From contig SVMG01000003.1 of the NCBI GenBank assembly GCA_015067545.1, forward strand, positions 62,001 through 126,000: DNA of 64,000 nucleotides, read 5' to 3'. Numbering within the stretch: position 1 is the first letter of the stretch; each line of letters starts with the position of its first letter. A program made the position numbers and the translations under genes. Below, piece by piece: positions 23,838 to 34,420 of this stretch. The notes under the pieces were generated by a model. It had not been told where the DNA came from. It did not search any database and saw only the letters and a program-made list of their open reading frames with translations. Source of the DNA: Oscillospiraceae bacterium (GTDB lineage Bacteria > Bacillota > Clostridia > Oscillospirales > Oscillospiraceae).

Positions 23838-26800
23838 TCAGTTGGCGGGATCAAAATTTGCATCATTGGTAACAACAAACTGATCAAACGCAGTATAGAT
23901 ATTTGCGCCTCTGAACCGGATGGTATAGGTATTACCTTCCGTCCACTCATAAGTGCCAACCTTTATCCAGTTGAATACATTGCTGCCCCATTTGTCAGTG
24001 CTGTTGTACGCCTTCAGATTCGAATGTGCTGTATACACATAAGCACTATCGCCCGTACCTGCGTCACCGTCAATGTATTTGAGATAGTTGCCCGTAGTCC
24101 CGCTAACAACGACCTTTGCCCAAATAGTATAGGTTCCGGAGGATTTTGCGGTATGCGTGAAGCTCAGATGGGCAGGATTCGTCGCCAGCAACAGCGAAGG
24201 CTTCACAGCGGCAGGCGTGTTGCCATGGGTATAGTAGCCGTTCAAGCGAACAATCTGATTGCTTCCGGATGCATATTCATTGGTGAAATATTGAATCGGA
24301 TTTACAGCAGAACTTGTGACCTTATCTGACTGGTAGGACTGATTGGTGTCATCCCTGCCACTGAACAGGTTTGCATTTTCTGCTTCAACAGTCACTTGAT
24401 CCAGGTAGTTCGCATTGCAAACGCTGCAAACCATATTCACAAATGTGTGTTCACCTTTCTCCCCTACCAGACCCTGGCAGCAGGTAGCCTCTTTCCAGTG
24501 GTGCGTGCTATCACTGCTCCAGTTCTGGTTGTAGGTGTGAGTGTGAATGGTCCTTTCATATCCACAGGTATTGCAGCTTGCATCCGTATCGTCGGTATAG
24601 ACATGTTCTGCCTTGTCGGCGATCTGCGTGGTATGCTCGCAGGTGGCAGCATGCCAGTGATAAGATGCATCGCTGCTCCATTCGGTGTCAAAGGTGTGCA
24701 CATGACTCTGAGGCACAAAGCTCGCATCGCTGACAATCAGGAATTCGTCAATTGCCAACTGATAGTTGCGGGAACGGAAGCGGATATTGTAAACTTCTCC
24801 AGCCGTCCAGTGATAAGGATTAGAAGAACTGCCGAGCCGCACCCAAACGAAGTTGGAATTTGTGGTGCTCTGCTGCCACACAAAGCCATCGGAATAGTTG
24901 CTGGCAGTACCCATGCTCTGATAAACATATCCTGCATCCGCCGTCACCTTTGCGCCAACTGTATCGCCGTCGACATAACGGAAGATCGAGGTTGCATTGC
25001 CTGTCAGCACCTTCGCCCAAATATAGTAGTAACCACTCTGAGTCGGGGTCACACTAAAGCTGATATGTGCAGGAGAATTCACATCCAGAGTCGGCTTCTT
25101 GTCCGAAGTGGTATGCACCACCTTGCCATTGGATGCAGCGGGATTCTCGTAAATCGTCACGGGAATCTTGTTGATCAAGCTATCATTTTCCAGCATCAGA
25201 TTGGTATCCTCAGCCTGAACTGTCAATTTGCCATCGGTAATCGCAAACGGCTTCAGTACGCCACACTCGGTACATATATCATTCTCGAAATTGTGGGTTG
25301 CATACTGCTTCTTGTCGCCGCAGGCGCAGGCATACCAGTGTCCAAAAGCATCCGCAGTCCAGGTAGTACCATAGACATGCTCGTGGGCAGGTCTTTCATA
25401 TCCGCAGATGTTGCAGGTTGTGTCCGTTGCATCATCATAAATATGCGCGCCCTTGTCCTTGATTACATCCGTATCATCGCAGGCAGGCTCACGCCAGTGC
25501 TCGGTCTCATTGCTGCTCCAGGTCTCACTCCAGGTATGGTTATGCGGCACATCCAGCGCATCATTCGTGATGTAGAACTCATTGATGCGGACCCATTGTG
25601 TGAAGCTTCTGAGCTTCACGGCATAGGTCTGACCAGCCGTCCAGTTATAGGACTTATCATTGGTCAATGTAGTACCGTTTCTGTATTCCTGGTGCAGTCT
25701 GACCCAAATGTAATCGGAAGTATTGGCAGAGTGGGTGCCGTTCAGCGTCAACGGCTGGCGCCAGTAGTAGGTGTCCTGACCGCCGTCAATGTAGCAGTAC
25801 ACACTGGAATCGGCAGGTGCATACACCTTCGCCCAGATATAATACTCTCCTGTCACATCCGGAGTCACATAGAAACTCAGATGCGCAATAGGATCGCTAC
25901 CAGCATTGATGTACTGGTTCCATGCGCTATGGCCTTTTTCGAACCGAACCACCTTGTTGCTCTGATCCAGCACTACCAGATTGCCTTCATAGAAGCCGCT
26001 GGCCGCACTGCTGTCGGTGATGAAGTTCTCCGTTCCGGCCTCTGCCCGGAAGGCTTCCTCAGCCTGGACTGTCAGCTTGCCGCCTTCCGTCTTAATTGGC
26101 TGCATCATACCGCAGCTGCTACAGATGCGCTCCACAAAGGTGTGCTCTGCATAGGCCACCTTGTCTCCGCAGGCACATTCATGCCAGTGGCCCGTTCCAT
26201 CAGCGCTCCACTTGGTGCTGTGGGTATGCTCATGGGGAGCTCTTACATATCCGCATGTATTACAGGTAGTATCCAGCAAATCATCATACACATGGGCTGC
26301 CTTATCTGCGACCACGGTGGTATCGCCACAGGTGGGATTGCGCCAATGCTCAGTATCATTGCTGCTCCAGGTTTCGCTATAGGTGTGGTTATGCGGATTG
26401 AAGTTGGGATCGGTGGTGATGTAGATCTGGTCGATCTGCACATTCTCTGCACAGCCTCTGAAGCGAATTGCGTAAGTATGGCCGGCAGTCCACTTATAAG
26501 TTCTTTCACCCTTCAATGCCGTATCAACGCGATACTCCTGATGGACCCGTACCCAGACATAATCCTGCTCATTGCCGGAGTAGCCGCCCATAAACAGGGG
26601 CTGGCGGTAGTAGTATGTATCTGCCCCTGTGTCATCCTGGATGTAGGCATATACAGCAGGAGTCCGGATGCTGTTCCTGGGTGCATACGCCCTAACCCAA
26701 ATGTAGTATTCTCCAGTCTTGTCCGGCGCGATCAGTGCACTCAGGTGCGGAATCGGTGTCGAACCAGCTGTGAGCAGACTGTTCCATGCAGGATGGGTTT

Positions 26801-29800
26801 TGGTGAACCTGACTGCCTCACCGGCAGAGGCGCCTGCATTCTGCACCACCTTGACCACGCTGCCTGTGTAATCGGCTATGAAGTTTTCCGTACCGTCAGG
26901 CGCCAGCATCAGATCCTCAGCCTCCAGGGTCAGTTTGCCGCCGGAGGTCTTGAAGGGTGCCAGGCCGCCACAGATCGTACAGATGTCATTCACATAATTA
27001 TGCGGCGCATAATTGGGATTCTGGTGACCGCAGGTGTTGCATGCATTATCGGTATGATCCTCAAAGTAGTGCTCGCCGTAGAGTCTCAGAGCTGCATCTG
27101 CACAGCCGCAGGTGGGGGCATACCAGTGATGGGTATCATTCGTGACCCAGTTTTCTGTATAGCTATGATTGTGGGGTTGATCATTGGGATCGTTGGTTAC
27201 ATAAATTTCGTCGATCACCACTCCGGCTGTATAGCTTCGCAGAGAAATCGTGTAAACTCTGCGGGCTGTCCAGTCGTAGAAGCGCTCTTGTCTGAGCGTA
27301 TACTCAGCACGGCACTCCCGCCACAGTCTGACCCAAATGTAGTTGTCCTCATCCACGGAATAAGTATCCGCAGTCAAAGGCTGACGCCAATAATAGGTGT
27401 CCTCACCGCCATCGATCCAGGCGTAAATCGCCGAATCCTTTGGCGCATATACCTTGACCCAAATGAAATACTCTCCGCTGACATCCGGCTTGACTTTTAC
27501 GCTCAGGTGGGAATTTGCCTCAGATGTGACCACGATCATCTGATTCCATGCGCTGTAGCCCTTGACAAGCTTGACTGCCTTGCCACCGGTTGCGCCCTGG
27601 CTGTCAATGATGGTCGCCAGCTCTCCGTCATAATATACATCACCGGAGATGATAACGGTCTCCTCGCCGGCTTGGCCAAGCAGGCCATCCTCTGCCTGAA
27701 TGGTGACCTTGCCATTCGTGGTATTATAAACGCCCGTAGCCGGCTCACAAGTAGTCGAGATCGTACCGAATGTCACTCCCTCGGAGTGGGCTTTGATCCG
27801 AACGAACACTTCTTCCCGCGCCTGAGCCTCCACCTCGCCCAGCTTCACAGTAACGTAGGTGCCTGCTGTGTAGCCCGGGGCCAACTCGCTCAGTTTATGC
27901 AGGGTATATTTATACTCTGCATCGTTGACAGAGATCGCGCAGAAGAACTGATCCCTGCTAAGGCTGGAAGCCTTAACAGTAGCCCAAATGGTGTACTTGC
28001 CGCTGTCATCGGTGTTGATCTGCAGGGTAATATCACCTGGCAGATTCTTGTTTTTCAGTACATAATCCAGGTATTCAGCGGTAACCACACCATCAGCAGA
28101 AACCTTCTGCAGTGTGGCGCCGGTGCCGCTCTTTTGTGCCATGGACGGAACATAGATCGCATCGGATGCATTCACACTCAGTTCACCGGTAACGGATGTG
28201 GTCGCCTGGTAAGGTGCTCCGATGGGACAGTAAGCAGGATCCATGGAGAGCACAAAGCAGTCCACGATCAGACCTTCACAGCCGGAAATGACAGACAAAG
28301 TGTACTCCTGTTCCTTTTGCCACTGAGCAAATGCGCTTTGGATCTCGTATTGTCCCAACTTGACCCATACAAATTCCTTCTCATTTGCACATTTCTTGCC
28401 GTTGAAGATAACCTTTTCGCTGTAATACTGTGTTCCGGTCACGCCTCCGATGCTGACCCACATGCTGTCGCCGGAGGTAACCTTGTGGGTGTTGACCTTT
28501 GCCCAAATATAATATGTACCTGTTCTCTGGGGGATAAAGGTTGCGGAAAGCTGAGGTGTGGAGCCGGCCACTGCACCGGGATTGCCGGAGTAGCCCTTGC
28601 TCAGCAGTACAGTTTCCTTTCCGGAAGCATTTTTATTCTTTTCCACAGTAGCGCCATCGGCCATGTTGAAGCACTCCGCCTCAGCCAACAGCTTGTTGCC
28701 CTTGACCGGCTCACCGTTGGGATCAATGATGGCTTGCTGCAGGAAGATGATTTCCGCAATACTGGTCCAGGTATTATTGACCGCATCGGGCTGACGGCCG
28801 GCGCTTGTATAGCGGTAGCGGCCCTTGCCCATGATCTTGACATATCTTGCTTCAGCATCCAACAAAACCGTAGTGTAATGCTCAAAGTAGGTGTCGGGAT
28901 CAATCTCACCGGATTTGATATTCTCGAAAAGCAGCTCATATTCCTTGCCGTCCACGGAAGTGTACACATCAAACACATAGTTACTGTACAGATCGGGCTC
29001 TGTGTAGAACATGATCATCATTTCTGTCAACGGAACCACTTTGCCCATGTCGAAAACGCCTTCGCTTCGGCGGGATGCCTCTGTCTGGCTGACCCAGCGG
29101 GTTTCCGGGTCTCCGTCCAAAGCACTGGCCATGTCCGTTGTGGAATAACCCAAATCGATCAAACCGGCCACCTGCGTGGCAGTGGGATATTCATTCAGGA
29201 CGTTGTCTGTCAGGCCGGGAATCACACCCATTGCTTCCACATTCACGCGGATGCGGTTGATAAAGCGATCATAATATACCTTGCCGTACTCTGCAAACAG
29301 TATATTCAGTGTGGAAGCATCCACCATCAGATCTCCGTTTGCAGGCCGGATCTCCTTGTGGGCGACCGCCTCGCCGTCGACCTTAATGCCGTCAGCAGAG
29401 ACGCGGTATTCCTGACCCTTAAAGGTGGTAACAAAGGATGTATTGTCCTTAGACCATTCCACATGAGCATTCAATGCCTCAAATGTCAGGCCCAAAGGAA
29501 CCAGATAATCGCCGTCGATCTCAACAGGATTGTTCTGTGTGTAGTAGAAGAAGTTGTTGACCATCAGACCGATGGGCTCATTTTCAATAACGATGGGAGT
29601 CTCATCAAAGGTCTTGTTGGCGTTGGCATCGGTGTAAACCAGCTTGACCGTGCCGGCAGCAGCCTCGAAGTAGATCATGCCGCCGTCCTCGGAGGCGATC
29701 TGCGTACCGGCGGACTTGCCGTTTACATAGACCGTCCAGGTACCGGCCTTCAGGCCTGCCACGTTGACCTTGAAGGTATTGTAGCCGTCATTGGCAGGGA

Positions 29801-32687
29801 TGGTAAAGGACACTTCCTTGCTGATGCGGTTGTTGCCGTCCATATTGAACATGGCAACATGGTTCATCAGCTGTGCGCCCATGATGATACCCTTGCCGTC
29901 GTAGATCAGCTTTGCCGGGATGGTTTTGGCCTCACCGTCCGCATCACCGACATACATAACATTCAGAAGATAGTCCGTCTGATCCTTGGCAGTTGTGGTG
30001 GTGGAGATCTCAACACGACCCCAGCCCTGCTCCTGAGAAAGGGTGCTGCCAATGATATCGCTGTGGGCGTAATTGTAGCTGCCCACCAGGAATTGCTTAC
30101 CCGGGCCGCCGATCTTGGTAATCGTGTAATCCTCGTCTGCTTTTTGTGCAGTGCCCACATACACGACCTGATTGGTGAGCATGCCGTTGTAGTCTTCCTT
30201 GGTGTTTTTGATGATGACTACATTCTCATCGATCTCCGGCTCGGACTGCATGTGCAGCAGGAAGCTCTTCTTGGAGCCGACTTCCAAGGTTTTGATCTGA
30301 TCGAAGACGATAAATGCTCCGGGATTGGCAGTGTTGCCATCCAACTCCAGATTCAGGAATAGCATGCTTCTGACCGCTTCCTGAACATTCTTATCCGTAT
30401 CGCTCACATATGCGCCTGCAATATCGCCTGCCAGATAGGAATACTCCGGCTTATAGGTGTTCGGACCATATTCGTGGCCCAGAACGGTTGTCTGCAAGGG
30501 AGTCTTTCCGTCCGTGCCCCAGTCGTCATTTCTATTGCTTGATACTTGCGTTCCATACCGATTGCGTATGGATGTGATCGACAGTGTATTGTGGGCAATG
30601 GAAGACTTCGTATAGTAGGTATCATGGGCTGTGCCGTAGGTCACATAGTATCCGGACTCACTGGCCAAAATTCCCTTGTAGTAGATCTGGAAGTTGCCGG
30701 CATCCCGATGCTGGTGATTGTTCAGATATGCCTGTGTCAACTGCATTCGCACCAAAACATCGTCGGACTCGATACCCATATCCCAGCCTGTACGGGCAGT
30801 CATGGAACCGGAGGGTGTGGGGAAATACTTGGTATAAGGCAGTGTTGCATAACTCTGCGTTCCTACGCTCGTATTACTGACCAGCAGTGCATACAGAGCA
30901 TTACCGTGGCTGAAATCCAGATTGCTGAATTCCATTGCGTAGCGTTTCGCCATGGGATCTTGATAGAACGTACCTATCTTGTATGCCACACGCGCAATAT
31001 TGTCCCAAAGCTCACCTCTGTCAGTCTGGTTTTCCTCCCAGCAGTCTCCTTCACGAAAGAGCTGACCGTCCGGTCGGGTGGAATACAGAGCATGATAAAG
31101 AACGGACTGCGCGGAAGCATCCAGCGACACAAAGCCGTCCATCGCGCCGTTGCCATCCCGATCGTTGATACCGCCGGTCATCTGATAGATCAAATATTGC
31201 GCATTGATATCCTCTTCGAAACGGTTACCAACACCGTAGACCGTACCTTGGTGATGTGTTCCGGATACATTCCACAGATTTCTGGGCCCGAGATAAACCT
31301 GGAAATACGCGCCACCCACATATTCGAAGAAAGTAGGGTACTCATCATACATGGCAATGGCAATGGCCATCCAATAGCGCTGGATCAGTGCGCCGCCCGT
31401 GTGGGAGGTAACAGCCGTTCCCACATGGATCGGCCAGCCGGCCTCCGACAATGCACCGATATCCTGAATCAGGGAAGCAATTTCGCGCTTGTTCTCATGG
31501 GTCAGCAGGTCGTAGCACCAGTCATAGACCTCTGCAGCAGCCTGTTGGAAATCGCCTCTTGTGTAGATGTCAAAGCCCTCTGCAAACTTAATCGTTTTCA
31601 TTGCAGGGATGATCGCCTTGACTGCCGTTTCACCATAATTCTTCGCCATATTGGCATAGAATTGGTTATCACTGTTCTTAAACAGGGCATAATAGAGCGC
31701 CTTCGCACGAATAGAATTGAGCTTATCCGCATTGTATACTCCGGAAGCACCGAAGTTGCCGTCAAAGTTAATGCTAAGCAAGCGATAGAACTCTGCTTTA
31801 AGTTCATAGTTTTCCTCTGCGTCAATGCTTTCAATGATGCGGGGAATATCTTCCTTGACGAACATCAGTCTGGGATGTTCGCCAATAGTAGGCGTCACCG
31901 CGGGAGCCGCGTATTCTACCCACTCCAGATCGGACATGGAGCTGTGCATAGCCTCCACAGCAGTTTCGGTCTGATCCGCCATTTCGTAGGTCATGGTGGC
32001 GGTAGCTTCATACTCCACGCCGTCAACGGTAAACTTGACCGAGGCATTGAGCACATTGCCGTCACCCATGATCATGTCGCCGATATTCAAGCCTGCAGCG
32101 CTCACATCCACTGCAGGAATGCAGGGCAGCACCATGCCCAGTGAGAGCACCAGTGCCAGGCAAGCGATCACGCCTCTGTGCTTGAGGATCAGAAATACGA
32201 TGCCGCCGATGCCCGCAAGGGCCAGCACGATCAAAATGATCAGCACCGCGATCTGCCCACCGGAAGCACCCTCATCTTCTTCGATCGAAGGGATTTCCTG
32301 AGGTTGTGTGCTGGGGGTGGTGGGCTCGGGCTCCTGGGGTTCTTCCAGAGGATCCACGATCTTCATCAAGCGGTAATTGATGACTGCCCGCTCACCCACC
32401 TCCACGGTCTGGGTGCCGGTCAAATTACCGGACAAAAATGTCAGTTCTCCCCCGGGGATGGTTGCCTCCCAGGAAACATTGGCCAGCTTCATCTTGCTGT
32501 TGTAGTTCTTCGCCAGCAAAATGATCTGGACCTCTTCGTTCACACCGTACTCAGCTTTGGATGTGACGATCTCAAAGGTCATTCCGTCGCCGGCTGCATA
32601 TTCTGCAGCCGCTGTTGTCACAGCAAATAGTGTGACCAGCGCCACAGCTACCGCAAGCAATGTACGGAGAATCTTGTTTTTCTTCAT
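23838..32687 (-). CDS. Giant surface heparinase II/III-like polysaccharide lyase with seven binding-like modules
   Basis: The 2949-residue product shares its architecture with the 2553-9611 protein. Signal peptide (about 1-28); beta-rich domain (30-120); acidic linker; transmembrane helix (about 148-170) ending in LKHRG; second hydrophobic stretch (about 172-195); toroid from about 268 (EHPRLMF); heparinase II/III-type beta domain with HQHRDAGNFQIYYKG near 658. Then a copper-amine-oxidase N-like domain (about 1035-1150), an F5/8C-like domain (1160-1320), and seven binding-like modules separated by His/Cys units with CNTCGY. The last module (about 2765-2949) is close to the second module of the 40525-42774 protein. 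Probably it cleaves an acidic polysaccharide at the cell surface; the substrate is unknown. It is the last gene behind regulator, importer, YesL-like and nitrilase genes. Confidence 0.87.
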   Translation of the reverse strand: MKKNKILRTLLAVAVALVTLFAVTTAAAEYAAGDGMTFEIVTSKAEYGVNEEVQIILLAKNYNSKMKLANVSWEATIPGGELTFLSGNLTGTQTVEVGERAVINYRLMKIVDPLEEPQEPEPTTPSTQPQEIPSIEEDEGASGGQIAVLIILIVLALAGIGGIVFLILKHRGVIACLALVLSLGMVLPCIPAVDVSAAGLNIGDMIMGDGNVLNASVKFTVDGVEYEATATMTYEMADQTETAVEAMHSSMSDLEWVEYAAPAVTPTIGEHPRLMFVKEDIPRIIESIDAEENYELKAEFYRLLSINFDGNFGASGVYNADKLNSIRAKALYYALFKNSDNQFYANMAKNYGETAVKAIIPAMKTIKFAEGFDIYTRGDFQQAAAEVYDWCYDLLTHENKREIASLIQDIGALSEAGWPIHVGTAVTSHTGGALIQRYWMAIAIAMYDEYPTFFEYVGGAYFQVYLGPRNLWNVSGTHHQGTVYGVGNRFEEDINAQYLIYQMTGGINDRDGNGAMDGFVSLDASAQSVLYHALYSTRPDGQLFREGDCWEENQTDRGELWDNIARVAYKIGTFYQDPMAKRYAMEFSNLDFSHGNALYALLVSNTSVGTQSYATLPYTKYFPTPSGSMTARTGWDMGIESDDVLVRMQLTQAYLNNHQHRDAGNFQIYYKGILASESGYYVTYGTAHDTYYTKSSIAHNTLSITSIRNRYGTQVSSNRNDDWGTDGKTPLQTTVLGHEYGPNTYKPEYSYLAGDIAGAYVSDTDKNVQEAVRSMLFLNLELDGNTANPGAFIVFDQIKTLEVGSKKSFLLHMQSEPEIDENVVIIKNTKEDYNGMLTNQVVYVGTAQKADEDYTITKIGGPGKQFLVGSYNYAHSDIIGSTLSQEQGWGRVEISTTTTAKDQTDYLLNVMYVGDADGEAKTIPAKLIYDGKGIIMGAQLMNHVAMFNMDGNNRISKEVSFTIPANDGYNTFKVNVAGLKAGTWTVYVNGKSAGTQIASEDGGMIYFEAAAGTVKLVYTDANANKTFDETPIVIENEPIGLMVNNFFYYTQNNPVEIDGDYLVPLGLTFEALNAHVEWSKDNTSFVTTFKGQEYRVSADGIKVDGEAVAHKEIRPANGDLMVDASTLNILFAEYGKVYYDRFINRIRVNVEAMGVIPGLTDNVLNEYPTATQVAGLIDLGYSTTDMASALDGDPETRWVSQTEASRRSEGVFDMGKVVPLTEMMIMFYTEPDLYSNYVFDVYTSVDGKEYELLFENIKSGEIDPDTYFEHYTTVLLDAEARYVKIMGKGRYRYTSAGRQPDAVNNTWTSIAEIIFLQQAIIDPNGEPVKGNKLLAEAECFNMADGATVEKNKNASGKETVLLSKGYSGNPGAVAGSTPQLSATFIPQRTGTYYIWAKVNTHKVTSGDSMWVSIGGVTGTQYYSEKVIFNGKKCANEKEFVWVKLGQYEIQSAFAQWQKEQEYTLSVISGCEGLIVDCFVLSMDPAYCPIGAPYQATTSVTGELSVNASDAIYVPSMAQKSGTGATLQKVSADGVVTAEYLDYVLKNKNLPGDITLQINTDDSGKYTIWATVKASSLSRDQFFCAISVNDAEYKYTLHKLSELAPGYTAGTYVTVKLGEVEAQAREEVFVRIKAHSEGVTFGTISTTCEPATGVYNTTNGKVTIQAEDGLLGQAGEETVIISGDVYYDGELATIIDSQGATGGKAVKLVKGYSAWNQMIVVTSEANSHLSVKVKPDVSGEYFIWVKVYAPKDSAIYAWIDGGEDTYYWRQPLTADTYSVDEDNYIWVRLWRECRAEYTLRQERFYDWTARRVYTISLRSYTAGVVIDEIYVTNDPNDQPHNHSYTENWVTNDTHHWYAPTCGCADAALRLYGEHYFEDHTDNACNTCGHQNPNYAPHNYVNDICTICGGLAPFKTSGGKLTLEAEDLMLAPDGTENFIADYTGSVVKVVQNAGASAGEAVRFTKTHPAWNSLLTAGSTPIPHLSALIAPDKTGEYYIWVRAYAPRNSIRTPAVYAYIQDDTGADTYYYRQPLFMGGYSGNEQDYVWVRVHQEYRVDTALKGERTYKWTAGHTYAIRFRGCAENVQIDQIYITTDPNFNPHNHTYSETWSSNDTEHWRNPTCGDTTVVADKAAHVYDDLLDTTCNTCGYVRAPHEHTHSTKWSADGTGHWHECACGDKVAYAEHTFVERICSSCGMMQPIKTEGGKLTVQAEEAFRAEAGTENFITDSSAASGFYEGNLVVLDQSNKVVRFEKGHSAWNQYINAGSDPIAHLSFYVTPDVTGEYYIWAKVYAPADSSVYCYIDGGQDTYYWRQPLTLNGTHSANTSDYIWVRLHQEYRNGTTLTNDKSYNWTAGQTYAVKLRSFTQWVRINEFYITNDALDVPHNHTWSETWSSNETEHWREPACDDTDVIKDKGAHIYDDATDTTCNICGYERPAHEHVYGTTWTADAFGHWYACACGDKKQYATHNFENDICTECGVLKPFAITDGKLTVQAEDTNLMLENDSLINKIPVTIYENPAASNGKVVHTTSDKKPTLDVNSPAHISFSVTPTQSGYYYIWAKVLTGNATSIFRYVDGDTVGAKVTADAGYVYQSMGTASNYSDGFVWQQSTTNSNFVWVRLGSSSNPYHWTAGEVYNIRFRSRNYQLAIDEFLIVSDASFVPQSHVHTFDTEWSSDASYHWHAATCEHTTQIADKAEHVYTDDTDASCNTCGYERTIHTHTYNQNWSSDSTHHWKEATCCQGLVGEKGEHTFVNMVCSVCNANYLDQVTVEAENANLFSGRDDTNQSYQSDKVTSSAVNPIQYFTNEYASGSNQIVRLNGYYTHGNTPAAVKPSLLLATNPAHLSFTHTAKSSGTYTIWAKVVVSGTTGNYLKYIDGDAGTGDSAYVYTAHSNLKAYNSTDKWGSNVFNWIKVGTYEWTEGNTYTIRFRGANIYTAFDQFVVTNDANFDPAN

Positions 32688-32722
32688 ATTCAGACCTCAC
32701 TTTCTTGAATGACACCTTAAAC

Positions 32723-33619
32723 TCAGTTTTCCTGCTCTAAAATGCTTTTACGGATATCTGCCACGCGGCCAAAATAGCCCCGCAGAGGCTCCATATCGAA
32801 TTCCTTTACAATATCCCAAACCGTGAACTCGTGGGTTTCACAGCTTAAAAGCACCGCACCCAAATATCCGGGATCGCTGATCTTCAGCTTATCGCCGTAT
32901 TTTTTCTTCGCCTCGTTCAGCTTGCCGTGATTCAGCCCCAGGAAGAACGGACAGCAATCCAGGTTGATATCCGCTGTCACAAAGTCCCGGTAATTTGTGG
33001 TCTTGGCGATCACCTCTCCCACGGGAGAAAGAATCCGCGATTGCAGACCGGTAGAGGCGCTGACAAAGTGGGAAATGGTGTTGTACGCCCATATGTCCTG
33101 AACAAAGCTGCCGTGATAAGCCGCTGCGAACAGCATCACATCCGGCTGAAGCTCCCGGTACTCCCAGGCAAGATTCTGATAGCACAGGTCAAAGCAGATA
33201 ATACAGCCGACCCGGCCAAAATCACAATCAAATACCACAGGTCCCTTGCCGGGAACAATGCCGAGTACCTCCATTTCGCTTGCAACGGGATAGCACTTAT
33301 GGTACTGGCCCATGATCTCGCCATTGCGGTCGATCATGACAATTGCATTCCTCCAGCGGCCATCCGGTGCAGTTACTGTCGGATATGCAATATAACAGTG
33401 ATTTTCCTTTGCAATGTTGCGGATATACTCCGGCGCACCGAGAAAATCCCGGCTCTTATAGCATTGGGAAGTGCCGATCCGATCGCACAGCTCCGGCAGC
33501 AAGATCAGATCCGGCTTGTCCGGCAGAACCTGTGCAATCTCCCTTGTGAGGATCTCCTGCGGATCTCCATCGTGAGGAAGATAGGGCACGCCAATGGTAG
33601 AAATGCGAACTTTTCTCAT
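32723..33619 (-). CDS. Nitrilase-superfamily carbon-nitrogen hydrolase
   Basis: The 298-residue product shows the Glu-Lys-Cys triad: PELCDR near residue 43, YHKCYP near 106 and CIICFDLCY near 140. The family hydrolyses amides or nitriles, N-carbamoyl compounds, or transfers acyl groups in the cytoplasm. In a polysaccharide operon it might act on an amide-bearing sugar or amino acid substituent; that is speculative. It lies 43 bp after the YesL-like gene and 35 bp before the giant lyase gene. Confidence 0.83.
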   Translation of the reverse strand: MRKVRISTIGVPYLPHDGDPQEILTREIAQVLPDKPDLILLPELCDRIGTSQCYKSRDFLGAPEYIRNIAKENHCYIAYPTVTAPDGRWRNAIVMIDRNGEIMGQYHKCYPVASEMEVLGIVPGKGPVVFDCDFGRVGCIICFDLCYQNLAWEYRELQPDVMLFAAAYHGSFVQDIWAYNTISHFVSASTGLQSRILSPVGEVIAKTTNYRDFVTADINLDCCPFFLGLNHGKLNEAKKKYGDKLKISDPGYLGAVLLSCETHEFTVWDIVKEFDMEPLRGYFGRVADIRKSILEQEN

Positions 33620-33662
33620 AACTTATCACCCCAAATAGTATTTGTCTTCAAAAATGCCGACC

Positions 33663-34337
33663 TTACGCATCGTATGCGTCCTGGGGGGCGCATTCTGCCG
33701 TCTGCTCACGATATGCCGCATCACTCTTTCGGAAGCTTTGCAGAAACATATGGGCGTTTGCAAAAAACAGCAGTCCGAAGATCAACAGAATCCACAGCGG
33801 AAGAGTCCTCACGACCTGCTGCGGCAGAAACAGCAAAATCAGGATTGGAAGGACAGTCAAAACCATGATCAGCACCGACCGGAATAAATTCATAAAGAAG
33901 ATCAGGAAGCAATTTCGAACGATCTGTCCTGTTGGCGCATCATACCGGCCCATGATCGCAAATGCGTGGCTGACCACGATCGCATACAGCAGTGCGATCA
34001 CAAAAAACGCCACCCATAAAACATGGAATTGTCCCGGATGGTTGCCCACCAGATACACGGCATCCAATCCCAGCAGCAAACCAATAAGCATCAACGGGAT
34101 CCACAGGAGCGTCGCCTGCTTAAAATTCTGACGAAATGCCCGAAAGAAAGGCTTCACCACCGCACTGTCCTCATTGGTCAGATTCTGATACAGCGCGTAG
34201 TATGCTGCTGTTGTGGCCGCCCCTGCTGTGATCACAGGAATCACGCAAATCAACCACAGTATATTGATTAGCATCATATTGGTGACCGCAGTAAAGAAGC
34301 GCATGATCGCGGAGTCCTCTGAGAGTAGCCTTCGCAT
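33663..34337 (-). CDS. YesL-like (DUF624) membrane protein
   Basis: The 224-residue protein has about five transmembrane helices. The start region NILWLICVIPVITAGAATTA matches the DUF624/YesL family, whose genes usually accompany LplABC-type importers in Firmicutes. The molecular role is not known. It lies 129 bp after the solute-binding gene, behind a hairpin. Confidence 0.82.
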   Translation of the reverse strand: MRRLLSEDSAIMRFFTAVTNMMLINILWLICVIPVITAGAATTAAYYALYQNLTNEDSAVVKPFFRAFRQNFKQATLLWIPLMLIGLLLGLDAVYLVGNHPGQFHVLWVAFFVIALLYAIVVSHAFAIMGRYDAPTGQIVRNCFLIFFMNLFRSVLIMVLTVLPILILLFLPQQVVRTLPLWILLIFGLLFFANAHMFLQSFRKSDAAYREQTAECAPQDAYDA

Positions 34338-34420
34338 CTGTATCCCCCCATTTTATATAAATACGCAAACCGTCAGTCATCGCCGGTTGACTGCTTGCGT
34401 ACGCATATAAAATGGTGGGT

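Noticed and set aside
24396..30362. A 1988-codon open frame on the plus strand opposite the giant lyase gene
   Set aside because: It is antisense to a gene with clear domains, has no ribosome binding site and no recognisable product; it arises from the codon pattern of the repeat-rich gene.
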